A DNA stretch of 64,000 nt from contig JANVCC010000030.1 of NCBI GenBank assembly GCA_025345505.1, positions 14,887,065 to 14,951,064 of the forward strand. The letters are read 5' to 3'. Source of the stretch: Todiramphus chloris collaris (taxonomy: Eukaryota; Chordata; Aves; Coraciiformes; Alcedinidae). Each line of letters starts with the position of its first letter. Position 1 is the first letter of the stretch. Under the pieces are notes generated by a model. That model ran no database searches. It was given only the letters and a program-made list of their open reading frames with translations, and had not been told where the DNA came from. Of this stretch, positions 13,166-23,660 are shown piece by piece. The translations under genes were made by a program, and so were the position numbers.

Positions 13166-16029
13166 GCTGAGAGAGCTTGGCTGGCACCCAGACACATCAT
13201 GCTGTAATCTTTAGGGTGACTTTTCTCTGTTCAGTGTGAAATTGAGTGATGTGAGAGTGCAGTAGACAAGCTGCAAGACTTTGTCCAGGGCAGAGGCAGA
13301 ATTGCTCCTATTGGAGTCAAACTTTGAATCTGCAGCCAACTGTTGAATGCTGGTGGGCCCAGGGCTTTTCCTTTATGTAGCAGAAGCAGGTAATGCTCCC
13401 CTGTTGTGCAGGCCGTTCAGCAGAGAGCAGTGCCAGTCTTTACAGCATACATGTTACAGGTAGAGATGCTAGGATCACTGAAGAGGTTAATGCTTTTCCA
13501 TCAGAAGCCACTGTTTTCAGGAACTCACAGGTTGCAGAGTTTCACTACTTCAGCTGATGTCTCTTGTGTGAAAGGTCATTCTCTCTGATTCTGATCTTGT
13601 TTTTGTTTTCTTTCTTTGTGTATCGGAAAGTACCAGTTACAGTGGTTCAGCTGTTTGGGAGAAGACTGGAAATTGTTTGCTAACAAAAATCAGCTCAATT
13701 TTTCTCAAGTTCCATATTTTAGAGCAGGATTTTAGGCTTCCAAGGACAAAGGGTTCATGGATCAAAATGCTGTAAAGGAAGTGCCTTGCATGCCAAGGAA
13801 GCCATGTATTTCCAAATTATACATATCTCTTCACTCTCAAAAAAATGGAAAAGAGGAAAAAAAAAAAAAGCTGTTGCAGTATGTTCAGTGTTTGCCAACA
13901 AATCCTCCTGATATTACTTCTGCTGGGATGGGAATAAGGGTGAAGCTGAGCAGGTCTGTCTTTGATGTTTCTCCCAGCTGAAGGGTTTTTTTGCAGGGTG
14001 AGACCCTAGGAAAAGGAAAATGTAAATCAGATGGACATGCCTAGAACCTGGCAGATATCCTCCACCACAGTACATGAGTTAGATTTCAGAGCCTTAGCAA
14101 AGCATGGTAAATCTGTATCTCAACATCTTGCTTGGAAAAACTGAACATGGACTACGCAGTTCTCATCTTTCTAGTAGATGCATTACCAAAAAGCCACCCT
14201 TACATGATCATGTTAGGCACATCTTCCTTAAGTCTAAGTGAAGCCCTTCCATAAGCTCCTGTTCAGACAGAAACAGGAGTCTGAACTCAGAAAGCTCCAG
14301 GCTCCTTGACTCCTCTCCCTGGTTTGGTTGTTCAGACCAAACCTGTTAAAACTACAGGAACAATTGAAAGTCTTAAGGAAAGTCCTGTGCAGAAGACTGA
14401 TAAAAGCACATATGAGACTGATGAATGGGTCAGGGAAGAGGAAGCTTGGCTCAGTGCAGGAAATAATTATGGATCTCATCACTAGGAGAGTCTCCACAGT
14501 AGAGTTAGCTTCTTTATGTACTGATAATGCATAAACTAAAGGAGGTCTCTACTGCAGACAACACTAGTAGAACCCTGCTTTTCTGTGCTCACAGTCATAA
14601 GGAAATAGTAATCTTGCACTCTCAGAGTTCATCAGAGCTTCACAAAATTTCTTTTATGATCTTCAGGAATCCACTTAGCTTCCCCTCATGCCTCTGGAAT
14701 TCAGGCCAGGGGCTTGCTCATGGAAATGCTGATATTCCTCATGGTGACATTTCCGTATTCCTTGTTGGAGCTCTGATAGCTGTAAAATGGAGCATTGAGC
14801 TGATGGTGAGAGTGGACACTAAACTCAGTATTGCATGCCCGTCACATTTGTATCATTCTAATCCTTGGCTTGCTCAGCACAAATGGGGTGCTGCAAGATT
14901 ACACAACTGTCTGTGGTGGACTGCAAAGGGGAGTCAGTTGGCTCACAAAGAACTCCAAGCAATGGAATGAAACCCTAAATCACCAATTTATATAACTAAA
15001 AAAATGGAAGATGAAAGCCAAGAACTGCATGAAAGCATGGGGATTTTCTGCCTTCATGGGATGAAGCCTGGATGCCTGGAAGCACAGACCAGGTTTCATG
15101 GGAGCATCCAGCTCCAGCTGGGAATGAAATACCACTTTCATGTCTACATGGCAGGTCTAAATTGATTTGCTTAGCTGCATGGATATCCAAGAGGCAGCCA
15201 GCGCAGTAGCTACCTGCTGCTTGAATGGGTTTGCTTCCTATGTAAAGCTTCTGGCTGACTGTTCAAATAACCCGGGGCACTTAGCTGTCTTCTCCCAGCA
15301 ATTCCTATTGCTGTAGTTTTGTCTGGGATTGAGAGTTGAGCTCTTGCTGGGAGCTTTATACTGGTCTCCTGAACATCCCTAGGTGAGTACTAATGTTCTT
15401 TAGATGTTTTGTGGGTAGGAAAAGAGGCCTTTTTTGAGGAAGCTTGATTTTTGGTAGCCCTATGTATTCCATTTTCAATCCTCATGGAAAAACTCGTAGC
15501 TCCCTAGATACAGAGCCCTCTGCTAACAGGTGCTGTGGTGCCCATCCTGCCTGTGATGTGGGTAGAGCTGGAGCATGCTTCTTTTTCTTACTGTCTGAAA
15601 TCCCAAGTTCCTCTGATCTTTTTTTATTTGCTGTTGTTGTATGGGCTTTCCTAAGAGACCTTCTGGGAAACTGTCTCTTCTCTTTCTCTCTTAATTTGTA
15701 TACTTGGTTCCTGGGAATGTGTTTAGAGGGAGAATCTGAAAAATGCCTTTTGCCTAGAAGTGAAGTTACTGGCCAGAAATGTGAAGCCAATGCCTCAGGG
15801 GACTGCTGAGCTATAGCACACTATTCCTGGAACTGCATGAGGCAGCTCACAGCACGTGGGAGCTATTGCCACCTTGTTGATACGGAGCTTTAGGAAATTA
15901 TGCAAATGATTTCATATCTGAGCAACGTGGAGCCCTGGATCGTGAGGCTGGTGGTCACTCATCTGTGAAACTACAGAAGGATGGTGCGCAGCACGCTCTC
16001 GGCTGCCCCTGTGGCTTCTGATAACACAT
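13166..16029. other. Non-coding DNA
   Basis: Holds a 147-codon plus-strand open frame (14527-14970) with no recognisable domain, and smaller frames. A short poly-A run lies at about 13857-13869. Nothing here could be assigned. Confidence 0.45.
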
Positions 16030-16055
16030 GGGGGGGGGTGTGTGTGTATGTGTGT
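16030..16055. repeat. G-run followed by TG dinucleotide repeat
   Basis: Nine G residues run into an interrupted (TG)n stretch, with one TA interruption. A simple repeat prone to length change. Confidence 0.85.
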
Positions 16056-18904
16056 AGAAATGAACCCCCTGTGCACCTGGTGGGCAGTGCAATCCCTTTT
16101 GCAATGTGTGTGGGAGCAGTTCCTTCCTGGCCCTGGGGAAGTTTGGCTCGTGTCCTAAAGAGCAGGATTTAGATCACTTTTATCTTTATTCTTCAAGCTA
16201 CGGGGATTATTAATGGCTATAAAATGACCCAGCTGCAGTGTTTGACTTGGTGACCTTCAGTGACAGCGAATTTTGCAGGCTGGCTGTACAGTGGTGGGGA
16301 AAGCTTTTCTTTATTCTTGAGGAATGTGGGAATGATTCATAGAGATGTCAGACTGGAAAATGGGCCCTAAGAAATTGTCTGCTTCATTTACTAACACTGA
16401 TTTAAGCAGCTGAACTTTGTGATGCCATCTGATGAGTAGAGCAGAGGAGGAGATCTTGACCAATTCACATGGAGCAGAGCATTTATCCTGCAGCATAAGG
16501 GCTATGTTTACATGCAGTGCTCCTGCACCTATGGTTCTGTCTGTGCCTTTGTGCTGGCCTGGGAGCTTTGGATAGTGAAACCCTCTGTACTGCCCCATTG
16601 AAATGCTGCCGGGCAACTTTACATTGTCCTGGATCTGCACCCCAGTGACTCAGAACACGGAGTGAAAAGTCCTTGGCCTCCCTGTTCAGTCTACTCATCA
16701 AAAGGCCCATTAGGATGAGCTGAGTATTTTTCTGGCATACGCTCTGGATAGAGGCCACTGAGTTGATTTGGTTGATCATGCACGAGTAAGCAGAGAAGAG
16801 CTCTTGCTCTCTACAAGCTCTCAGTGGATCCATAAGCCAAGCAAAAAAATCCTGCCCAAGTCATTTAGTCTCATCATTCCTTCAGTGGCATGAAGTCTGT
16901 TGTAAGAGTTAAGAGGTGCACTTTGCAGCCAGCCCAGGGAGACATGGCACACTCCAACTAGAAACCCATCTCATCTCATAATGACCTATTTCGAAAGAGT
17001 AAATTCCTCTTCTCTGACTTAATTTATGTGCTGATTGTCAGGTTCTAAGAGCAGCATTTGACAGTGCCTATACCGCTATTTGTATCGCAGACAATCACCA
17101 GCTTAGTAAGAGTTTGTAATTTGACTAACAGCTCATGACATTATTCTTATTATTTATTTCTGGCAGAACAAATGCAGCAGCAACTTTTTTTCTGTGGCAT
17201 CAACTCCAAATGTCTGTGGCATGTGATCAGCCAAGGCTCTTTTTTAAAAAAAACAGTCTTACTCCCCCACATCTTGCTAACTTTACAGTCCCCCATGGCA
17301 TCTGTGTGCAGTGAACTGAGATGTTGAGACTAAATGCAATTTGCAATCAGGCTTCTGTTAATGTGGAAACGTACCGTCTGCTCTCCTGCAGTATGGATTC
17401 TCATTCTGTCTAGCATATGGTAGCATTAAATCCAGTCTGGAGTTCCTCTCGTTACCACACTGCCAGTCCTTGCAGAGTGGAGAACCCTGAAAAAACAAGT
17501 GTGAGAAATATATTTTTGGAAACTGGCTCTCCTCTAGGAAGGCTTGTTGGGAGCTATCAAAAGGAGACTGTACCTCAAAAACTAGCCCTGACAGCCATCT
17601 AACGGAGTACAGAAAACTGACTTGAATGCTGATGCAAAAGCCATGTACTTCCCAAGGCAGGTATCGCACGGGGAGAAGGGCACAAGGAGAATCAGACAAA
17701 AGCAAGTTCATTATTAACAAGTTAAAAAGCTAGAAGCAGTCTGTTCTGCTACCAGTACGGGAGAGATTGTGATTCAGGAAGATAGCCTCGGGTATGAAGC
17801 CGACAGTTATGTAAAGACTTGATATAAATGTAGGCAAAACAAGAAATACATCCTTCCATAGAGAAAACAAACAGTTGAGCCTTTTAGCCATTAAGTATTT
17901 CATCCCAGCCTTAGCTCATTGTACAGCACGTAAAAGTAGCTCTGGAATTCTTTCAGTGTTAGCATATCTCCCATTGTCATGTAAGGTAGTTTAATTTTAA
18001 TTTTGCTATTTGAGTGTTATGAATAATTCAGAATGTTTTCTCACTGTCAGCTCTGATGGATGTCCTCGACTCTTCTTCCCTGAGGCGCTCAGAGCTCTAG
18101 TCTTACTGAAAAGGATACAAGCTGCATCTGAAGGGAATTGCGTTTTAGGCAAGAAATCTATTGCTGTTGCCCAGCGGGGACATGGGCATCTGAGTCACAA
18201 GCTTGCAGTGCTGGCTTATTCATAGCTCTCTTTGGTCAATCCCACCCTGAGGATCGCAAGCATCTGTTCTACTCATGCACACTCATGATTTTTGTTGCTT
18301 TCAAAACCACTGATTTGTGTTTGGTGCCCTGAGCCTTTGACGTGTGAGGGTTCTTAGAGTTTAGGTTGTGGTCTAAGGTCAGAAGTAAAAGTTATTGAGT
18401 GTGTTTGATCGTAACACCTGCCTTTTCTTAGATGCTTCCCTGACAATTTCTTCTGTGTCAAAGTTATTTCAGTGTAGGCCTGTATCTGTCTGTGGAAGAT
18501 CTGGAGACAGAAGTAGTATCAGTCACTCAGGAGTATGGTTACAACAACCTCAAGTTCTGATATGTAGGAAGGAAAGGTGGCAGCAGATCAAAGGCTATTC
18601 TTCTGTTCTGGAAGATTCAACCCTGTGTGGTTGAAGCTATGAACAACTGTAGCATTCCAAAGTGCTTCCTGGCCATATTATATTTAAATAAGACATGCCT
18701 GTTGTATATAGTTGCTTCTTTATTATGACTCTCTGTAGTTCTTGATAGAGCAAAGACATGGGAAACTATGCATTACCTGGCCTGGACTCTGGCTCTGTCA
18801 TTGATTTTTATAGCTGCAATATCATTTTGTGAATATTTTAATGCCGTGACCCATAATGCTGTGGCAATCTTAGAAGGGGATAGCTATAGCTGGATCTGTG
18901 GGGA
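16056..18904. other. Non-coding DNA
   Basis: No gene is recognised. Overlapping minus-strand frames of 100-120 codons at 16311-16833 and 17358-17720 lack domains and clear exon boundaries. Confidence 0.45.
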
Positions 18905-19117
18905 GAAAACAAACAAACAAAAAACCCAAGCAATACCAAAAAAAACCTCCAATTAAACAAAGCAAATAAAAACCCCAAAACAAACCAACCAAAACAACCC
19001 AATAAAACAACAAAAAAAATCCAAGAAACAAACCAATACTAAACAAAAACACACAAAAAAAACCCAAACAAAAAGCAAAACAAAAAAAACCCCAACAAAA
19101 CCAACAGCAGCAAACCA
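18905..19117. repeat. Long A/C-rich degenerate low-complexity tract
   Basis: More than 200 bases almost devoid of G and T on this strand, built of irregular units such as AAACAAAC, AAAACCCC and CCAACC. It is followed within 30 bases by a 14-15 base T run (about 19141-19154). The irregularity argues against simple slippage of one unit. The minus-strand open frame across it, rich in F, L, G and C, is a composition artefact. Confidence 0.9.
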
Positions 19118-21904
19118 GAAATAAGCTGTTGGCTAATGAATTTTTTTTTTTTTTCTTGGAGAATGGACATAGGTAGGAGACAGATCTGGTACAGATTATT
19201 TCAGAATATTTCATGTGTGCTCATGGGTGGAAAAAAACTCCGTACTTTACATGAAGGCAGAATACAGGTGTGCTCATCCCAGCCTCAATCCAACTTCATC
19301 TGTCTGTATTCTTTACCTTAATTGAAAATGGAAAGAGTGACTGAGGTAGGTCTCATTTTTCAGCTTGAGGCTACTACAGTACTTGCTTATTGTGGCTAGT
19401 GAAAATGAGGATCATTTCTGTCATGAGAACTGCATAGACCAAGAGACATCTCATCTCCCCGAGGAGGTGACTAATCCAGCTTAATCCAGGAAGATAAAAA
19501 TGCAGTTCCAGAAAGTATTTTAGCACAGGTTTAAGTTCTGAAAAAATATGATGCAATTTAAGAATAAACATGTGTGTTTACCTGCTTATGTGAGTGTCGG
19601 TAGAAAAGGGGTTATTTCCAACTAACTTCAAAAGTCAGATTCTTAAACCTCTTTGTGAGAAAACCTGGATGTCCATTTTTTTCCTGACTGTGAGTGGTTA
19701 GTTTGTCCTCAGTAGCAGGAGAACAAGCAGCTCCTCCTTGTCATGTTTATCGTAAATGTGACAACAGTCAGTTCCTAACTGTGTAACTCTCCCTCCTCCT
19801 ACTCCTCCACAAGACATACTCACTTAGTTGCCTCAGTGATATCCAGCTGGACTTCATCCCAATTATTTGTTTTTCTGGTAATCATCCATATTTCCATGTT
19901 AAAAAAAAAAAAAAAAGGGGGCATTGGAATAACTGTGGTTTTGCAAAGTAAATAACTGAGCAGAAACTCTCTGCATCTGGAAAGGGAAGAAGGGAGGATT
20001 CTTTTTTTGAGGAGGCAATTTCTTTGGTTTTAACCTATATTCTCAGGTTCCATCACCAGAGACTTTAATCTGTGCTTCACTCCTCTCTGCTCTTGTGCTT
20101 TGGTGCCCCATGACAAGGACAGACAAGGCCTGTGAGGGTCTGTGCAAGGTTTTGTTGGCATCGGGGAAATACCTACAGCTCTCAGCCCTCAAATGCTTGT
20201 GGATTCAGTCTGGCAGAGTTCATTTCAGATGACTTGGATCTCTGCCCTAAATGTTATCCCTGCCTTGAAAAGCAAGTGGTCTGGTTTGCAGAGGTAGTGT
20301 CCTCACGATGTCTGATGGAGACCTCTGTCCTGTCACTGGTGGTCGGCTTGGTGATCTTAGCACTTCTGATGACTGAAAGTGCTTGGTCTTCATATGCCTT
20401 TGACATGAATGACCCCTCACTACATAAGAGTGCTCGTTGTGGCCATCTCTCCAAAAGGAGGCTGTCCAACAGGGATGCTGCGTATGTGACGTGTGACTTG
20501 GATTTTTGTTGACTCAAGAGTTTTCTGCCAGAGCCACCTTCACAATGGGTTAAGTTTTCTGCTTCTACTTAGACCTTGCTGATCTTTTGCTACTTGTTTC
20601 TCTTTTGGCTTGTAATCTAACCCTGTACTGCAGCTTGGACTGTCCTATTTCTAGTTCTAATCTCTGGGAAAGGTTTACACAAAGAAAACTGCGGTATAAG
20701 CAATAGAAATAGATGAAAATTCTTCTAGTTTCCACAGACTGTAATGAACTGTCAAGAAGCTGGTACAGAAGAAGCAGTATTAAGGGCCAAGATTAACAAA
20801 GGCTGCACCTTGGACATTTGGTGAAATAAAAAGGGGAAAGTTGAAGGCGTATTTTTAGAGATCTGTAGATCACAGGTAATGGTGTTGCCATGGTGTTGAT
20901 TACAGAAAAGGGCTGTTAGTTTTAAAAGAAAAAATTTAGTAGTGATCAGAAGACCATTGGAAATAAATGGGCAGTGCTATTGATATCAAATATCTGATAT
21001 TTTAGTTCTACTCTGATGCTGGGAGAAGTAATTCGGAACAATTCCTTAGAAACATGCTTCAGGAGAAGAGGGGAGGGCTGTGATGATACATCAGTGCCTG
21101 TGTTATTCTAGGGGCTGGTTACCAACATTTTAGGGAACTTAGCAGCACGTGAAGCCATTGATTCTCTGGTGGGATTTCAAAAGAAGAATTATAAGGCTGT
21201 AAAATGTGCATCTTTGACCTTCATCTCTTGGTCAGTTGATTTCCCCTTGCCCAAGCTTTGGATAAAACAAGCTGATTCACCAGAGATTTTTATTAGTTCC
21301 TAGTGTGTGAAAGGCTCTAGTCATGGGCAATTTTTGAATGGACAAAAGTAAGAACTTCTTCCTTCTGTGTAACTTGGTCTGTATACAGAATAATAAAGGG
21401 AAGGATGTCTCCATAGTAACCTGTAAAGCAGACATGTCTACATCATCCACTCTGATAGTGTGTTCAGTAAATATATTGTACAAAAAAAAAAAAAAAGAAA
21501 ACAAAGTAAACCACACTTTTGGATTATGTGACTTCTATTATTACTATAGAGCTGCTGGGTTCAAGATCTGTCTCTCTGCTTCCCCTTGTTTGTTATATTT
21601 GAAATGTTTGAAGAAAGTCAATAAATTTCAACAGATGTGAGTTGCCTTCACATCATGTTGTCTCTACCTGAAGGGTTCTTCTGCAGGTAAAGAGATGGAG
21701 AACTGTGAATAGTCTTCAAGCACGTAAACAGGTACTGCAGAGAAAACATTCACTTTGCCTGTGGATAGGGCCAAAATCTTGGGCTTATCTTGAAAAAGAA
21801 AGTGTGGTCAACCCTAGACATGAGAAAGTATTTTCTGAGAGTAAGAGGAGTTAATCTTTAATGTATTTCTGAACAAACTTATACAATTTTCTTTACTGGA
21901 GATG
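19118..21904. other. Non-coding DNA with homopolymer runs
   Basis: Contains T and A homopolymers at about 19141-19154, 19902-19916 and 21482-21496. The A-run at 21482 is preceded by AT-rich sequence but has no retroposed gene body that I can recognise. No gene or repeat family was identified. Confidence 0.45.
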
Positions 21905-22020
21905 GAAAAAAAACAAACAAAACCAAACCAAAACCAATAAAAAAAACCCCAACCAAACACACACCTCATCTTCACCCCTTCAAAAAAAACCCCAAACCCA
22001 ACTCCTAAAAAACCCAGACC
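21905..22020. repeat. A/C-rich degenerate low-complexity tract
   Basis: The same character as the tract at 18905-19117: A-runs broken by CC, CCC and CCCC, with a short mixed interruption (CTCATCTTCACCCCTT) in the middle. Confidence 0.85.
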
Positions 22021-22559
22021 AGAAACTGTTTAAGTGGAGATAATAATGTCTTAAGACACTGAGGATGGTGTCAGTGACTTTTTCAGTTCTCATTTGGTTT
22101 GCATTCTATGATCCGTTATGTCTCTCTTACAGATTTCTCCTAGGAAGCAGGTCTGGTTTTTTCTGGGAAGAGGATATGAAAGCTGCTTGTTGATTTTTTG
22201 TCTGATGCCACTATTGACAAACAGTTGTGTTTGAACCTCTCCTGTTGGAATGGAAGATACTGTGTAAGAGAGGTAAAGTCTGACATGTGGAAAAAAAAAA
22301 ATAGATTGGAGGAGCAACTTCAATCATCACAGCTACTTTCCCTGGTACTAGAGGAACAAACTAAGCCGGTGGTGCTCTGCCTGGAGGATGGCTGTGTGAA
22401 AGGGGCTTCTGAAGAGGGAGAGAGGCTGGAGTGACCCAGGTACCAGACTGCAGAGATGGGATGAAAGGTAGGGATTGGCTGACAGAGCATCACAGTCCAT
22501 TCCTTGTACTGGTGCCATTTTGTGTACACTATTAACAAACCCTCAAATTTCCTCTGCAG

Positions 22560-22627
22560 CTTTAGAGAGATGACTTGTAGGAACTCTAAAGCCAGAAAAA
22601 CAGATGGATTTGAGAGTCCTGAGGAAG
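22560..22627 (+). other. Weak candidate internal exon
   Basis: A pyrimidine-rich acceptor (AAATTTCCTCTGCAG) ends at 22559 and a donor-like GAAG|GTAGCG follows at 22628. The 68 bases between are open in one frame (22 codons, one base of phase at each end; residues such as FREMTC...FESPEE). No homology is recognised, the donor lacks the usual A at +3/+4, and such pairs arise by chance. It sits about 150 bases before the assembly gap, so its context is incomplete. Confidence 0.12.
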
Positions 22628-22779
22628 GTAGCGCTTGGGATTCAGAGGGAACAGATTTTTGGGACTCTCTCTTTCAGCTGGGCTGGTCTGATTGCCCATT
22701 GGTATTTCCTAAGCTGGCAGATGGAAATGGAAATTTCAAAATGTTGGAAAATAATTCTAGCTACTTTTTCCTCCCCCCC

Positions 22780-22879
22780 NNNNNNNNNNNNNNNNNNNNN
22801 NNNNNNNNNNNNNNNNNNNNNNNNNNNNNNNNNNNNNNNNNNNNNNNNNNNNNNNNNNNNNNNNNNNNNNNNNNNNNNN
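22780..22879. other. Assembly gap (100 N)
   Basis: Exactly 100 N, the usual placeholder for a scaffold gap of unknown size. The left edge is a C run and the right edge a T run, so the sequencing probably failed in a polypyrimidine tract. Reading frames spanning it are not meaningful. Confidence 0.98.
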
Positions 22880-23297
22880 TTTTTTTTTTTTCCTCTTCAA
22901 ACTTCAGAAAAAGTCTTATTCTGGTGAAGGCTGACAGCTGATGCAGAGGACAAACATTTCTGGATCATGATGCTATCTGAGCATGATTCACAATTGTTGA
23001 GAATGTGAGAGACCTGGCCATTGTCCTTCCCTCCTTCCTTGTACTTTTGCTTCATGTTTTGGTATTTTTTTCCCTTTCACTGGTAACGTCTGCATTAATT
23101 TCTCCTTCTCTCCACATCTCCTATTGCCAACCATAATCCTGCATTAATCAATAATAATCAGGGCTTCCTAACTGCTGCCATCTGTTTTTCTGATACAGGC
23201 TGGTTTTAAACCATCTCAACTTGTAGCACCTTCCAGGGTATGGTGTATGTGAAATTGGATGGGGGCTAGTGAGCCAGTGGGGCAGAGGTGGGGAGAA
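22880..23297. other. Non-coding DNA between gap and microsatellite
   Basis: Starts with the T run that ends the gap. No gene or repeat family is recognised. Confidence 0.5.
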
Positions 23298-23365
23298 GAT
23301 GGATGGATGGATGGATGGATGGATGGATGGATGGATGGATGGATGGATGGATGGATGGATGGATG
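23298..23365. repeat. (GATG)17 tetranucleotide microsatellite
   Basis: Sixty-eight bases of uninterrupted GATG units. None of the three frames on either strand contains a stop, which inflates the overlapping frames (W-M-D-G repeats on plus; S-I-H-P repeats on minus). Perfect repeats of this length are usually polymorphic. Confidence 0.97.
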
Positions 23366-23384
23366 CTTTAAGGGAGCACCTCCT

Positions 23385-23660
23385 GCTATCCTTGCCCCGT
23401 CCCTGGGAGTCGGGGAGGTTTCCTTTCCCGGGTACGGAGCGTCTGTAGGAGATGCTGCCGGTCGTGGCTGGGTGCTGTAGGCGGCCATCTGCTGCCACCT
23501 CCTGTCCGAGCAGGCGATGGCAAGTGGGGAGCGACCGCGGGGCCCCGGCGCTGCCTGTTGCCTGCACGAAGCCGAGGGAGCCGTGGTGAGCAGATGGGAA
23601 ATCACCTCTAGCTTTTGGGGGAGGAAATTGCCATCTCCTCGAGGCTCTGACAGTGGTGTC
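23385..23660. promoter_or_regulatory. CpG-rich patch, possible promoter
   Basis: The block from about 23390 to 23590 carries roughly 18 CpG dinucleotides by hand count and is about two-thirds G+C, in a window where CpG is otherwise scarce. Such unmethylated patches in vertebrates commonly mark promoters. No TATA box is obvious. It is smaller than a typical CpG island, so it could also be a GC-rich local fluctuation. Confidence 0.35.
23517..23585 (+). other. Candidate short first coding exon in CpG-rich patch
   Basis: An ATG with G at -3 and G at +4 (good Kozak positions) opens a frame of exactly 23 codons that ends at a consensus-like donor GCCGTG|GTGAGC (GT at 23586), in phase 0. The peptide starts MASGERPRGPGAA and is low-complexity and unrecognised. 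It lies inside the CpG-rich patch, which is what makes it worth listing. There is no downstream acceptor I can pair with it. Confidence 0.18.

Noticed and set aside
14527-14970. 147-codon plus-strand frame
   Set aside because: No domain recognised, no splice context, and expected by chance in a 64-kb window.
18870-19214. 114-codon minus-strand frame rich in F, L, G and C
   Set aside because: It lies across the A/C-rich low-complexity tract, whose complement has no stop codons; a composition artefact.
21482-21496. Poly-A run as the tail of a processed pseudogene
   Set aside because: No recognisable gene body upstream and no clear target-site duplication.
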